This document shows, piece by piece, positions 8,406 to 17,003 of a stretch of DNA of 57,561 nt. The DNA lies in the NCBI GenBank assembly GCA_023412655.1, contig JAEYNH010000019.1:1-57561 (forward strand), read 5' to 3'. This DNA is from Pseudomonadota bacterium (GTDB lineage: Bacteria > Pseudomonadota > Alphaproteobacteria > Caulobacterales > Caulobacteraceae). Position 1 is the first letter of the stretch, and every line of letters begins with the position of its first letter. A model generated the notes under the pieces. That model was not told the DNA's origin. It did not search any database and saw nothing but the letters and a program-made list of their open reading frames with translations. Made by a program: the position numbers and the translations under genes.

Positions 8406-9803
8406 CTACTTCGCCAGGTCCTTCAGCAGCGAGCGCCAGTGGTCCAGCGAGCCGTCGATGGCGGCCACCGGCGCCCGCTCGTTGAGACCGTGGGCGAAGC
8501 TGTCCTCGTTGCGCATGAACAGGCCCGCCACCCCGTAGCTGGGCACGCCCACGGCGCGGAAGTGCATGCTGTCGGTGGCTCCGCTGGACATCGAGGGCGT
8601 CACCGGCAGGCCCGGATAGCGGGCGTTCACCGCCCGCTTCACCGCCGTCATGACGTCGGCGCGCAGGGGCGAGGCCGGGCTGTCCACCGAGCCGTCGTCG
8701 GCCACCCGCACCACGGAAAGGCCCGGCTCGGCCATCACCGTCTCCAGCGTCTTGCGGACCTCCTCGGCCGGCACGCCGGGGAAGATGCGGCAGTTGACGT
8801 TGGCCTCGGCGCGCTGGGGCAGGGCGTTGGGCGCATGCCCGCCCGAGATCATGGTGGCCACGCAGGTGGTGCGCAGCTGAGGGGCGATGTCCTTGTCGGC
8901 CGACAGGGCCGCGATCGCCTCCGCATCCTGGGGATTGTCTGCGAAGCGCTTCAGGGCCTCGCCCACCGGTCCCTGCCGCTTCGGGGCGAGGGCGGCGGCC
9001 GAGGCGCGGGTGATCTCGTTCGACATCACCGGGAAGCGGTAGGCAGACAGCTTCTCCAGCGCCCGCCCCATCCGGTAGATCGGGTTGCCCGGGGTCGGCG
9101 CGCTGGAGTGGCCGCCCGGATCGGTGATCGTCAGGGTGAAGTCGGCATAGGTCTTCTCGGCCGCCTGCAGGCCATAGCCCATCGGCCGGCCCTGGCTGTC
9201 CAGGGTGCCGCCGCCCCCGTCGGCGTTCAGGGCGAACTCGGCGTTCTTCAGCTCATTGGCCAGCCACTGGGTGGTGACCATCTTGGTCTCCTCGTCGCCC
9301 GAGAGCGCCAGGATCACGTCGCGGCCGGGCTTCCAGCCTTCCCGGCGCAGCTGGGCCAGGGTCGCCACCACCATCGAGACGTCGAACTTGTTGTCCTCGG
9401 CGCCGCGGCCGTAGATGTAGCCGTTCTCCACCACCGCCTTGAACGGGTCGCGCTCCCAGTCCTCGCGCTTGGCCTCCACCACGTCCATGTGGCCCAGGAC
9501 GACGATGGGCTTCTTCTTCGGGTCGGTCCCCGGATAGCGGGCGATCAGCGCCGCCGTGCCGCCCATCTCCTGGATGCGGATATCCTCGGGCCGGTAGCCG
9601 GCCTTCACCAGCACGCCCTTCAGGTACTCGGCATAGGGGACCATCTGGTCGCCGGGGTTCACCGTGCGGTAGCCGATGCCGGTGGTGAGGATGCCCAGGG
9701 CCTCCTCGCGCAGGCCCGGCGGCGGGGCCGCGAATGCAGGCGAGGCGAGGGCGGCGGCCAGGGCTGTGGCGGCCAGGGTCGTGGCGGTCAGGGTGCGGAT
9801 CAC
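8406..9803 (-). CDS. Exported M20/M25/M40 family metallopeptidase
   Basis: About 465 residues: signal peptide (TLTATTLAATALAAALASPAFA), then a di-zinc M20 peptidase. Ligands and catalytic residues are in VVLGHMDVV (His and Asp), GRGAEDNK (bridging Asp), LSGDEET (catalytic Glu and ligand Glu) and the C-terminal SSGATDSMHFR. A dimerisation-type insert sits between the two halves of the catalytic domain. It likely trims dipeptides or N-acyl amino acids in the periplasm. GTG 9803 is chosen because GGAG lies nine bases upstream and the signal peptide then starts normally; the open frame extends further to 9863. Confidence 0.92.
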   Translation of the reverse strand: MIRTLTATTLAATALAAALASPAFAAPPPGLREEALGILTTGIGYRTVNPGDQMVPYAEYLKGVLVKAGYRPEDIRIQEMGGTAALIARYPGTDPKKKPIVVLGHMDVVEAKREDWERDPFKAVVENGYIYGRGAEDNKFDVSMVVATLAQLRREGWKPGRDVILALSGDEETKMVTTQWLANELKNAEFALNADGGGGTLDSQGRPMGYGLQAAEKTYADFTLTITDPGGHSSAPTPGNPIYRMGRALEKLSAYRFPVMSNEITRASAAALAPKRQGPVGEALKRFADNPQDAEAIAALSADKDIAPQLRTTCVATMISGGHAPNALPQRAEANVNCRIFPGVPAEEVRKTLETVMAEPGLSVVRVADDGSVDSPASPLRADVMTAVKRAVNARYPGLPVTPSMSSGATDSMHFRAVGVPSYGVAGLFMRNEDSFAHGLNERAPVAAIDGSLDHWRSLLKDLAK

Positions 9804-9885
9804 GCGCGGGGACTCCGGTTCAAAGCTTGGCCGCGACGCTAAAGGCCGCCCGCCGCCCGTCAACCGCCGCAGCCGTTTGGGCCGC

Positions 9886-10548
9886 TCAGGCCTCGATCAA
9901 TGCCCGCGCCCGTCGGAAAACCGCCTCGAACATGTCCGGCGTGAGGCGCCCGGTGTTCGTGTTCAGCCGTGAGCAGTGGTAGCTGTTCAGCACCGTGTAG
10001 GGCCCGGCGGCGAACTCGCTCCCGTGGCCCGCGATCCCCGCCGAGGCCTTCAGGCCCAGCGCCCGCAGCACGTTGCGGCGAGACACATCGCCCAGGGTGA
10101 CGATCACCTTCAGGTTCGGCATGGCCGCCAGCCGCGCGGTCAGGAACGGCCGGCAGTTGGCCTCCTCGATCGTCTCCGGCTTGTTGCCGGGCGGGGCGCA
10201 GCGCACCGCGTTGGTGATCAGGCAGTCCACCAGTTCGACGGAATCGTCCGGCCGGGCCTCGTAGCGGCCCCGGGCGAAGCCGGTCTTGATCAGCGTCTCG
10301 TAGAGAATGGTCCCCGCGCCGTCGCCGGTGAACGGGCGGCCGGTGCGGTTGGCGCCCATGCGGCCGGGGGCGAGCCCGACCACCGCGAGCCGCGCCTGCT
10401 CGTCGCCGAACGAGGCCACGGCTCCGTTGAATCCGCCTGGGATCGAGATCTTGTTCGCCTCGCGATAGGCCACGAGGCGAGGGCAGAGCGGGCAGTCCCT
10501 GGGGGCCTCCGGCGCCGCGGCGGGCGCGCCCGTCTCAAGCGCCCGCAT
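9886..10548 (-). CDS. Uracil-DNA glycosylase, family 5 (UDGb) type
   Basis: 220 residues. Motif 1 GLAPGRMGANRTG (58-70), followed by RPFTGDGAG, is typical of family-5 uracil-DNA glycosylases, which remove uracil and other deaminated bases. Cysteines C19 and C22 (CPLC), with CLITNAVRC and NCRPF further on, fit the four-cysteine iron-sulfur cluster. Motif 2 reads SYHCSRLNTNTGRLT, where the family usually has HPS; the NT.TGRLT part is conserved. The gene begins inside the last 14 bp of the upstream NYN gene, so the two are co-transcribed. Confidence 0.88.
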   Translation of the reverse strand: MRALETGAPAAAPEAPRDCPLCPRLVAYREANKISIPGGFNGAVASFGDEQARLAVVGLAPGRMGANRTGRPFTGDGAGTILYETLIKTGFARGRYEARPDDSVELVDCLITNAVRCAPPGNKPETIEEANCRPFLTARLAAMPNLKVIVTLGDVSRRNVLRALGLKASAGIAGHGSEFAAGPYTVLNSYHCSRLNTNTGRLTPDMFEAVFRRARALIEA

Positions 10549-11134
10549 CGGCTTCCGGGCTGTCCACGGCCTGAGCCCGGGCTTCGGAGAGGAACTTGGG
10601 CAGGCGCGAGGGCCGGCCGATCAGGTCCGCCAGGTCGGTGAGGTCCACGAAGTTGTCCGCCTGCCGGCGCAGCTCGTCCGACACCATCGGCGGCTGGCTC
10701 TTCACCGTGGAGATGACCGTGACGCGGCAGCCCTTGCGCTGCACCGCCTCCACCAGCGCCCGGAAGTCGCCGTCGCCCGAGAACAGCACCACGTGGTCGA
10801 CGCTGCCCGCCATCTCCAGCATGTCGACGGCGATCTCCACGTCCATGTCGCCGCGCCAGCGCCTGCGGCCCTGGCTGTCCACATATTCCCGCGCCGCCTT
10901 GGTCACCAGGCGGTAGCCGTTGTAGTCCAGCCAGTCCACCAGCGGCCGGATCGGCGAGTACTCCTCGTTCTCCACCAGGGCCGTGTAGTAGTAGGCCCGC
11001 ACCAGCACGCTGCGCTTGCGGAACTCCTCCAGCAGCTTGCGGTAGTCGATATCGAAGCCGAGGCTCTTGGCCGCCGAATAGAGGTTGGCCCCGTCGATGA
11101 ACAGCGCCAGGCGATCCGTGGGGTAGAAGGTCAT
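10535..11134 (-). CDS. NYN domain protein (LabA/DUF88 family)
   Basis: 199 residues of the NYN/PIN-like nuclease fold. The conserved acidic residues are in LALFIDGANLY near the N-terminus, KGVDVEIAVDM-like WRGDMDVEIAVDML in the middle and VVLFSGDGDF, the metal-binding set expected of LabA/Vpa0982 proteins. Such proteins are thought to act on RNA. ATG 11134 places the IDGAN motif at the right distance; longer forms up to 11203 would overlap the divergent folK start region. The following uracil-DNA glycosylase overlaps by 14 bp. Confidence 0.88.
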   Translation of the reverse strand: MTFYPTDRLALFIDGANLYSAAKSLGFDIDYRKLLEEFRKRSVLVRAYYYTALVENEEYSPIRPLVDWLDYNGYRLVTKAAREYVDSQGRRRWRGDMDVEIAVDMLEMAGSVDHVVLFSGDGDFRALVEAVQRKGCRVTVISTVKSQPPMVSDELRRQADNFVDLTDLADLIGRPSRLPKFLSEARAQAVDSPEADAGA

Positions 11135-11180
11135 AAGCGCGAGTATCCCGAAATCAGCGGCGCCCGGTCCGGATGAGGCG

Positions 11181-11663
11181 GTCGTCATCGCGCTGGGCAG
11201 CAACCTGGCCGGCGGCTTCGGCTCGTCCGAGGCGTTGCTGGAGGCGGTGCTGGCGCGCCTGCCGGCCGCAGGCTTGAATGTCCTTCAGCGGTCGTCCTGG
11301 TGGCGCTCGGCCGCCTGGCCCGATCCGGAAGGCCCTGAGTACCGCAACGGTGTCGCCCTTGTCGAGGCGGACCGGCCGCCGCTGGAGACCCTTCAGGCCC
11401 TGCTTTCCATTGAGTGCGCGTTCGGCCGCGTCCGGGGCGAGCCGAACGCCGCCCGCACCCTCGACCTGGACCTGATCGCCCACGGCCGCGTGGTGCTCGA
11501 CACGCCCGAGCTGACCCTGCCGCACCCGCGCGCCCACCAGCGCCGGTTCGTCATGGGGCCGCTGGCCGAGATCGCGCCGGGCTGGCGTCACCCGGTCCTG
11601 GGCTGGACCGCCGCAGATCTTGCGCGGGAGGCCGCCATCGGCCTGGACGCCCAGCCTGTCTGA
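11181..11663 (+). CDS. folK: 2-amino-4-hydroxy-6-hydroxymethyldihydropteridine pyrophosphokinase, start codon unresolved
   Basis: The HPPK fold is clear: VVIALGSNL (the conserved first strand) is encoded from 11181, followed by EYRNGVALV, FGRVRGEPNAARTLDLDLI with the two magnesium-binding aspartates, and the PHPRAHQRRFVMGPLAEIAP motif. It makes the pyrophosphorylated pterin for folate synthesis. No ATG, GTG or TTG is in frame upstream of TTG 11235 back to the stop at 11124, and starting at 11235 would remove the first strand. An out-of-frame ATG at 11173 would encode a normal MAVVIALGSNL start if two bases after it were absent. Either the start is non-canonical, or there is a mutation or consensus error. 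Confidence 0.85.
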   Translation, partial: VVIALGSNLAGGFGSSEALLEAVLARLPAAGLNVLQRSSWWRSAAWPDPEGPEYRNGVALVEADRPPLETLQALLSIECAFGRVRGEPNAARTLDLDLIAHGRVVLDTPELTLPHPRAHQRRFVMGPLAEIAPGWRHPVLGWTAADLAREAAIGLDAQPV

Positions 11664-11726
11664 GCCATTTTGTCGGCCCGCGCCGGCGCCTGGCGTCCTT
11701 CGGGCGCATCAGAGGGAGACATCCAC

Positions 11727-12143
11727 ATGCGCTTCATGCTCATCCGCCATGCCGACGAGGCCACCGAGGCCGGCGTCATGCCGAGCCGCGAGCTGGCCCA
11801 GGCGATGATCGATTATCACGAGGAGATGGGCCGTCACCTCAAGATCCTCGGCGGCGATGGCCTGCACCCCAGCCGCCGGGGCAAGCGGATTTCGTTCCCA
11901 GACGGCAAGCCGCTGATCGTCGATGGCCCCTTTACCGAGACCAAGGAGCTGATCGCGGGCTACACCCTCGTGGAGGCGAAGGACTGGGACGAGGTCATGT
12001 CCTGGGCGGTCCGCTGGCCCTGCATCCTCGAGGAAGCCAACGTCACCCTGGAGGTGCGACAGGTCTATGAGCTGGAGGACTTCGGCGACGTGTTCACCGG
12101 CGAGCTGCGCGAGAAGGCCGAACGGGTGATGGGCCCGGCCTAA
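11727..12143 (+). CDS. YCII-related (YciI/DGPF domain) protein
   Basis: 138 residues starting MRFMLIRHADE after a good AGAGGGAGA ribosome-binding site. The motif DGPFTETKELIAGYTLVEA in the middle is the hallmark of DGPF/YCII-like proteins, a ferredoxin-like fold often found beside ECF sigma factors or as stand-alone small enzymes. No sigma factor is adjacent here. The biochemical role is unknown. A small membrane protein gene begins 12 bases downstream. Confidence 0.88.
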   Translation: MRFMLIRHADEATEAGVMPSRELAQAMIDYHEEMGRHLKILGGDGLHPSRRGKRISFPDGKPLIVDGPFTETKELIAGYTLVEAKDWDEVMSWAVRWPCILEEANVTLEVRQVYELEDFGDVFTGELREKAERVMGPA

Positions 12144-12154
12144 GGCGCTCGCCC

Positions 12155-12496
12155 ATGTCGCTTCTCACGGCCCCGCCCTGGATCGTCGTCCTCATCGTCG
12201 CCGAGGCGATCGCCCTGTTGTGGCTGGCCTGGCGGTTCGGCTGGCGTGGCGTGCTCTGGGGCATCGTGGCCGCGCTGGGCTCCTGGCTGGTTGCGGGCCT
12301 GTCGGTCTCGCTGCTGGTCAGCCGGCTGGACGGCGGGGGCGGGGCGCCGCTCCCAGCCTTCGCCGCCGACCTCCTGGCGGGAGCCGTCTTCGGGGTGGCC
12401 CGGCTGGCTTCGGCGGCTCTCCCGGCCGTGGCGGGAGCGGCGGCCCTGGGCCTCCTGGCGCGCCGCTTCATCAAACCGAAACCGGTCGGGCCATAG
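12155..12496 (+). CDS. Small membrane protein, unknown function
   Basis: 113 residues with three or four predicted hydrophobic helices: about 8-27 (WIVVLIVAEAIALLWLAW), 33-57, and a paired segment from about 66 to 103, ending in a basic tail RRFIKPKP. I recognise no family. The ATG is 12 bases after the YciI gene on the same strand and GC-rich third positions are in keeping with a real gene. It precedes the rpoZ promoter. Confidence 0.65.
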   Translation: MSLLTAPPWIVVLIVAEAIALLWLAWRFGWRGVLWGIVAALGSWLVAGLSVSLLVSRLDGGGGAPLPAFAADLLAGAVFGVARLASAALPAVAGAAALGLLARRFIKPKPVGP

Positions 12497-12527
12497 TCTC
12501 TGCGACCCCAATACGCGCCATGCGGCG

Positions 12528-12556
12528 TTGCACAATGGGGAGCGAACCTCTATTTT
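12528..12556 (+). promoter_or_regulatory. Putative rpoZ promoter
   Basis: TTGCAC at 12528-12533 and TATTTT at 12551-12556 are separated by exactly 17 bp, 31 bases before the rpoZ start codon, in a relatively AT-rich gap. The spacing is optimal for sigma-70, though each box is only a partial match. Confidence 0.5.
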
Positions 12557-12586
12557 CGCCGGTTCTATCTCCGCTCCGAGGACTCC

Positions 12587-12946
12587 ATGGCCCGCGTCAC
12601 CGTCGAAGACTGCATCGAAAAGGTCCCGAACCGCTTCTCGCTGGTTCTGCTGTCCGCGCACCGCGCGCGGGCGATCTCGGCCGGCTCGCAGATCATGGTT
12701 GACCGCGACAACGACAAGAATCCCGTCGTCGCCCTTCGCGAGATCGCCGAGGACGTGGTCGACGCCGAGGAGCTGAAGGAAACCCTCATCGGCACGCTGC
12801 AGCGCGTCGACGAGCGTTCGGAAGCCGAGGAAGAGGCCGAAACCCTCGCCCTGCTGGCCGACCCGACCCACATGCAGATGAGCGAGCTGGAGCTGGTCCG
12901 CGCCCTGCAGAGCGACCGCGACGGCGGCCAGGAGGAGCGGTACTGA
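12587..12946 (+). CDS. rpoZ: DNA-directed RNA polymerase omega subunit
   Basis: 119 residues. The N-terminal MARVTVEDCIEKVPNRFSLVLLSAHRAR is diagnostic for omega, followed by KNPVVALREIAE. The C-terminal acidic extension (about residues 65-119) is common in alphaproteobacterial omegas. Omega helps assemble RNA polymerase and forms part of a (p)ppGpp binding site in proteobacteria. This fits its position directly upstream of spoT, the classic rpoZ-spoT arrangement. Confidence 0.97.
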   Translation: MARVTVEDCIEKVPNRFSLVLLSAHRARAISAGSQIMVDRDNDKNPVVALREIAEDVVDAEELKETLIGTLQRVDERSEAEEEAETLALLADPTHMQMSELELVRALQSDRDGGQEERY

Positions 12947-13086
12947 GCCCCGAAGGCGCAGAACCACTCACTAGAGAGGCGGCGGAACCCGCCGCCCTCC
13001 CGGAAGCGCGCGCCGCCGCCAAGTCGGCCGAAGCCTCCGCTTCAGCATCCCCAACGCCCGTATCCCCGGTCACGCCCTCGGCGGCC

Positions 13087-15273
13087 GTGCCCAAGCGGCC
13101 GCGGATGCTGCGTCAGTTCGAACTGATCGAGAAGGTCAGGTCCTACGATCCCAGCGCCGACGAAGCGCTGCTGAACCGCGCCTACGTCTATGCCATGCGT
13201 CAGCATGGCTCGCAGAAGCGGGCGTCCGGCGATCCTTACTTCGCCCACCCCATCGAGGTGGCGGGCATCCTCACCGAATACCGGCTCGACACGGCGACGA
13301 TCGTCACGGCCCTGCTGCACGACGTCATCGAGGACACCGACGCCACCCGCGAGGACATCGCCGGCCTGTTCGGCGCCGAGGTCGCCGAACTGGTGGAGGG
13401 CGTCACCAAGCTTTCCAAGCTCGAGCTGTCGTCCGAACACCTGCGCCAGGCGGAGAACCTCCGGAAGTTCATCCTGGCGATCTCAAAGGACGTGCGCGTC
13501 CTGCTCGTGAAGCTGGCCGACCGGCTCCACAACATGCGCACGCTGCACTTCATCAAGACGCCGGCCAAGCGTGAGCGGATCGCCCGCGAGACCCTGGACA
13601 TCTACGCCCCGCTGGCCCGCTCCATCGGCGTGCACCGGATCTGCGCCGAGCTGGAGGAACTGGCCTTCGCCCATCTCAACCCGGTGGCGCGCGATGCGAT
13701 CATCCGCCGGCTCGAGGTGCTGCGCGAGGAGCAGGGCGGGGCGGTGGCCCTGGTCAGCCAGGAGATCACCAGCCGCCTCGAACATGCGGGCATCCCCAGC
13801 CGCGTCTACGGCCGCGAGAAGCATCCGTTCTCGATCTGGCGGAAGCTGCAGCGCAAGTCGATCGGCTTCTCCCAGCTCTCCGACATCTACGCCTTCCGGG
13901 TTATCGTCGACACCGAGGAGGACTGCTACCGCGCCCTCGGCGTCATCCATCGGGCCTGGCCCAGCGTGCCCGAGCGGTTCAAGGACTTCATCTCAACGCC
14001 CAAGCGGAACAACTACCGCTCCCTGCACACCACGGTGGTCGGCCCCCGGGGCATGCGCATTGAGATGCAGATCCGCACCGAAAGCATGGATCTCGTGGCC
14101 GAGGAGGGCGTCGCCGCCCACTGGCGCTACAAGAACGAGAGCTACGGCTTCGACGCCGAGCACCAGAAGGCCGCCGGCGGTCGCGACCCGCTGGTGAACC
14201 TGCGCCACCTCGTCCAGGTGCTGGAGCACGGGGGCGACGCCGAGGAGCTGGTCGAGCACGCCAAGCTCGAGATGTATCTCGACCAGGTGTTCGTCTTCAC
14301 GCCGAAGGGGCGGCTGGTCAGCCTGCCCCGCGGGGCCATGCCCCTGGACTTCGCCTACGCCCTGCACACCGACATCGGCGACACCACCATCGGCGTCAAA
14401 ATCAACGGCGAACTCAAGCCCTTGCGGACGACTCTTCAGAACGGTGACGTGGTGGAGGTGATCCGCGGCGGCAAGCCTGTGGTGCCCCCCGACTGGCGCT
14501 CGCTGACGGTCACCGGCCGCGCCCGCTCGGCCATTCGCCGGCACATCCGCCAGACCGAGCGCGAGGAGTTCGTGCGCCTCGGCCGGGCCACTGTCGACCA
14601 GGCCTTCGTCGCCGCCGGCAAGAAGCTCAAGGAAGTCTCCCTGCGGGCCGCCATGGACCGTTTCGCCGTCGCCAGCGAGGACGATCTGTTCGACGCGGTG
14701 GGCCGCGGCCGGGCGCCGCCCGCCCAGGTGCTGGAAGCCGTCTTCCCGGGCCTCAAGGCCGCCGAGCGGGAGGCCGCCGCCGCCCGCCGCCATATCGAGG
14801 ACGGCAAGTCGGCCCGGCTCTATGTCCGCGGCGGGGGCCTGACGCCCGGCGTCTCCATCCATTTCGGCGAATGCTGCTCCCCCGTGCCGGGCGATCGGAT
14901 CGTCGGCATTTTGGAGGGCGATGGCCGGGGGCTCACCGTCCACACCATCGACTGCGAGCGGCTGGCGGCCTTTGAGGACCGCGAGGAGCTCTGGCGCGAC
15001 CTGCAATGGACGCCGGAGGCTGAGCGCAACGCCATCGCCCGGGCCCGGATCACCGCCACAATCCGCAACGCCCCCGGCGTCCTGGGCCAGGTGTGCGGCA
15101 TCATCGGCGAGGCCGGCGGCAACATCGTCAACCTGCGCATGCACCACCGCCAGCAGGATTTCTTCGACGTGGACATCGACGTCGACGTCAACGACGCCCG
15201 GCATCTCACCAACATCGCCGCCGCGCTCCGGGCCAATCCCAGCGTCGAGACGGTCGAGCGGACCAAGAGCTAG
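13087..15273 (+). CDS. spoT: Bifunctional (p)ppGpp synthetase/hydrolase
   Basis: A 728-residue RSH protein controlling the stringent response. The HD hydrolase domain (about 20-190) keeps FAHPIEVAGIL and ALLHDVIEDT. The synthetase domain (about 240-360) keeps REKHPFSIWRKL, YAFRVIVDTEEDCYRALG and RNNYRSLHTTV. TGS follows at about 390-450 (VFVFTPKGRLVSLPRGAMPLDFAYALHTDIG), then a conserved linker and a C-terminal ACT domain (about 650-728). Both enzymatic sites look intact, as expected if this is the only RSH enzyme. The start is GTG 13087 or ATG 13105; neither has a clear ribosome-binding site, so coupling to rpoZ is possible. Confidence 0.96.
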   Translation: MPKRPRMLRQFELIEKVRSYDPSADEALLNRAYVYAMRQHGSQKRASGDPYFAHPIEVAGILTEYRLDTATIVTALLHDVIEDTDATREDIAGLFGAEVAELVEGVTKLSKLELSSEHLRQAENLRKFILAISKDVRVLLVKLADRLHNMRTLHFIKTPAKRERIARETLDIYAPLARSIGVHRICAELEELAFAHLNPVARDAIIRRLEVLREEQGGAVALVSQEITSRLEHAGIPSRVYGREKHPFSIWRKLQRKSIGFSQLSDIYAFRVIVDTEEDCYRALGVIHRAWPSVPERFKDFISTPKRNNYRSLHTTVVGPRGMRIEMQIRTESMDLVAEEGVAAHWRYKNESYGFDAEHQKAAGGRDPLVNLRHLVQVLEHGGDAEELVEHAKLEMYLDQVFVFTPKGRLVSLPRGAMPLDFAYALHTDIGDTTIGVKINGELKPLRTTLQNGDVVEVIRGGKPVVPPDWRSLTVTGRARSAIRRHIRQTEREEFVRLGRATVDQAFVAAGKKLKEVSLRAAMDRFAVASEDDLFDAVGRGRAPPAQVLEAVFPGLKAAEREAAAARRHIEDGKSARLYVRGGGLTPGVSIHFGECCSPVPGDRIVGILEGDGRGLTVHTIDCERLAAFEDREELWRDLQWTPEAERNAIARARITATIRNAPGVLGQVCGIIGEAGGNIVNLRMHHRQQDFFDVDIDVDVNDARHLTNIAAALRANPSVETVERTKS

Positions 15274-15293
15274 GGACGCGAAGGGGGAGTTCT

Positions 15294-17003
15294 GTGCGGG
15301 GGCCTTTGTTTCCGTCGCGGCCTGCGGTCGCGGCCGGCTTGCCCGGCGTCGACCTCGCCGGCGTGGCCGCCGACCTCATGCGCCAGAACCGCCTGGCCGA
15401 GGCCGAGCGGCTGTTCCGGACCCTGGCCGATCAGGATCCGCGAAACGCCGACGCCCTGCATGCCCTGGGGCTCATCGCCCACCGCATGGGGCGGGGCGAC
15501 CAGGCGGTCGAGCTGCTCACCCGGGCGCTGAGGGCAGCGCCGGGCTCGCCGGCGATCCTCTGCAACCGCGGACTGGTCCAGGCGTCGCGGGAGCGCTTCA
15601 AGGAGGCGCTGGCCGACTACGACCGGGCGCTCGCCCTCAACCCGCTGTTCGCCGAGGCGGCGTTCAACCGGGCGAATGCGCTGGGCCGCATGGGCCGCCT
15701 GCCGCTGGCGCTCCAGGCGTACGACAAGGCGATTTCCATCGATCCGGGCAGGGCCCCGTGGCGCGCCGCCCGCGCCGAGCTGCTGCTGCGGATGGAGCGG
15801 CAGGAGGAAGCCGTCACGGGTTTCCGCGACGCCGTCGCCCTCGATCCCGGCCTTGCCGCCGCCCACGCCCAGCTGGGCGATCTGCTGCTTCGCCGGGGCG
15901 AGCTCGACGCCGCCGCCGAGGCCCTGTCCCAGGCGCTGGCGCTGAACCCCGCCGACGCCGTCTCGGCGTTCAATCTCGGCAACGCCCACCGCCGGCTGGG
16001 CCGCATCGAGGCGGCGGTGGAGAGCTTTGGCCGAGCCGTGGAGATCGACCCGGTCCTGGCCATGGCGCACCAGAACCGCGCCGTCTGCCGCATGCTGCTG
16101 GGCGACTGGGCCGGCGGCTTTGCGGAATACGCTTGGCGCCACCGCTGCCCGGGGCCCGAGCTGCGCGACTATCCGCAGCCGGCCTGGGACGGGAGCCAGG
16201 ACCTCGCCGGACGCACCCTGTTCATCTACCCCGAGCTGTTCCTGGGCGACGCCATACAGTTCGCCCGCTACGCCCGCCTGGCGGAAGATCGCGGCGCCCA
16301 GGTGGTCTTCGCCGCGCCCCGCGCGCTGCACGGCCTGCTTTCCACCCTCAGCGCCACCATACGGCTGATCGGCAGGGACGATCCGCCGCCGCCCTTCGAC
16401 CTGCACTGCGCCCTGATGGACCTGCCGGCCGCCTTCGGCGTCACGCCAGCGGACGTGAAGCTCTCGGAGCCCTACCTGTCCGCAGATCCGGGGCGGGTGG
16501 CGGCCTGGCGCGGGCGGATCGGGCCGGCCGGCCTGCGTATCGGCGTCTGCTGGCAGGGCAGCACGCGTCCCGGCGCCGAGACCCTGGGCCGCTCCTTCGC
16601 CCTGGCCGACCTTGCGCCCCTGGCCGCCTTGCCGGGCGTGCGGCTCATCAGCCTGCAGAAGCACGACGGCCTCGACCAGCTGGACCGACTGCCCCCCGGC
16701 ATGGCGGTGGAGACCCTGGGGCCGGACTTCGACGCGGGCGCCGACGCCTTCCTCGACACCGCCGCCGCCATGCAGGCCTGCGACCTGGTGGTCACCGCCG
16801 ACACCGCCGTCGCCCATGTGGCCGGGGCGACCGGCGTGCGCACCTGGCTGCCGCTGCCGGCCACCCCCGACTGGCGTTGGCTGCTGGGCCGGGACGACAC
16901 ACCCTGGTATCCCCGCATGCGCCTGTTCCGCCAGCAGGCTCGTGGGGCGTGGGGCCCCGTCTTCACCGCCATGGCGGCCGAGCTTTCGAAGGACCTGTCC
17001 TGA
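15294..17003 (+). CDS. TPR protein with C-terminal family-9-like glycosyltransferase domain
   Basis: 569 residues from GTG 15294, which has AAGGGGGAG five bases upstream. Residues about 20-290 are tandem tetratricopeptide repeats (for example ADALHALGLIAHRMGRGDQAVELL and its successors). A glycosyltransferase-like domain occupies about 310-560. It has the features IGVCWQGST, RSFALADLAPL, ISLQKHDGLDQL, DTAAAMQACDLVVTADTAVAHVAGA, and PDWRWLLGRDDTPWYPRMRLFRQ. The architecture resembles O-GlcNAc-transferase-like bacterial enzymes such as Caulobacter FlmG, in which the TPRs dock the acceptor protein. The acceptor here is unknown. The stop overlaps the next ATG by one base, so it is co-translated with a DUF6165 protein. 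Confidence 0.88.
   Translation: MRGPLFPSRPAVAAGLPGVDLAGVAADLMRQNRLAEAERLFRTLADQDPRNADALHALGLIAHRMGRGDQAVELLTRALRAAPGSPAILCNRGLVQASRERFKEALADYDRALALNPLFAEAAFNRANALGRMGRLPLALQAYDKAISIDPGRAPWRAARAELLLRMERQEEAVTGFRDAVALDPGLAAAHAQLGDLLLRRGELDAAAEALSQALALNPADAVSAFNLGNAHRRLGRIEAAVESFGRAVEIDPVLAMAHQNRAVCRMLLGDWAGGFAEYAWRHRCPGPELRDYPQPAWDGSQDLAGRTLFIYPELFLGDAIQFARYARLAEDRGAQVVFAAPRALHGLLSTLSATIRLIGRDDPPPPFDLHCALMDLPAAFGVTPADVKLSEPYLSADPGRVAAWRGRIGPAGLRIGVCWQGSTRPGAETLGRSFALADLAPLAALPGVRLISLQKHDGLDQLDRLPPGMAVETLGPDFDAGADAFLDTAAAMQACDLVVTADTAVAHVAGATGVRTWLPLPATPDWRWLLGRDDTPWYPRMRLFRQQARGAWGPVFTAMAAELSKDLS

Noticed and set aside
8439..9842. A 467-codon plus-strand open frame opposite the M20 peptidase
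   Set aside because: The M20 metal ligands and signal peptide on the minus strand decide the coding strand.
13993..15204. A 403-codon minus-strand open frame opposite spoT
   Set aside because: Antisense to intact TGS and ACT domains; no independent start or motif.
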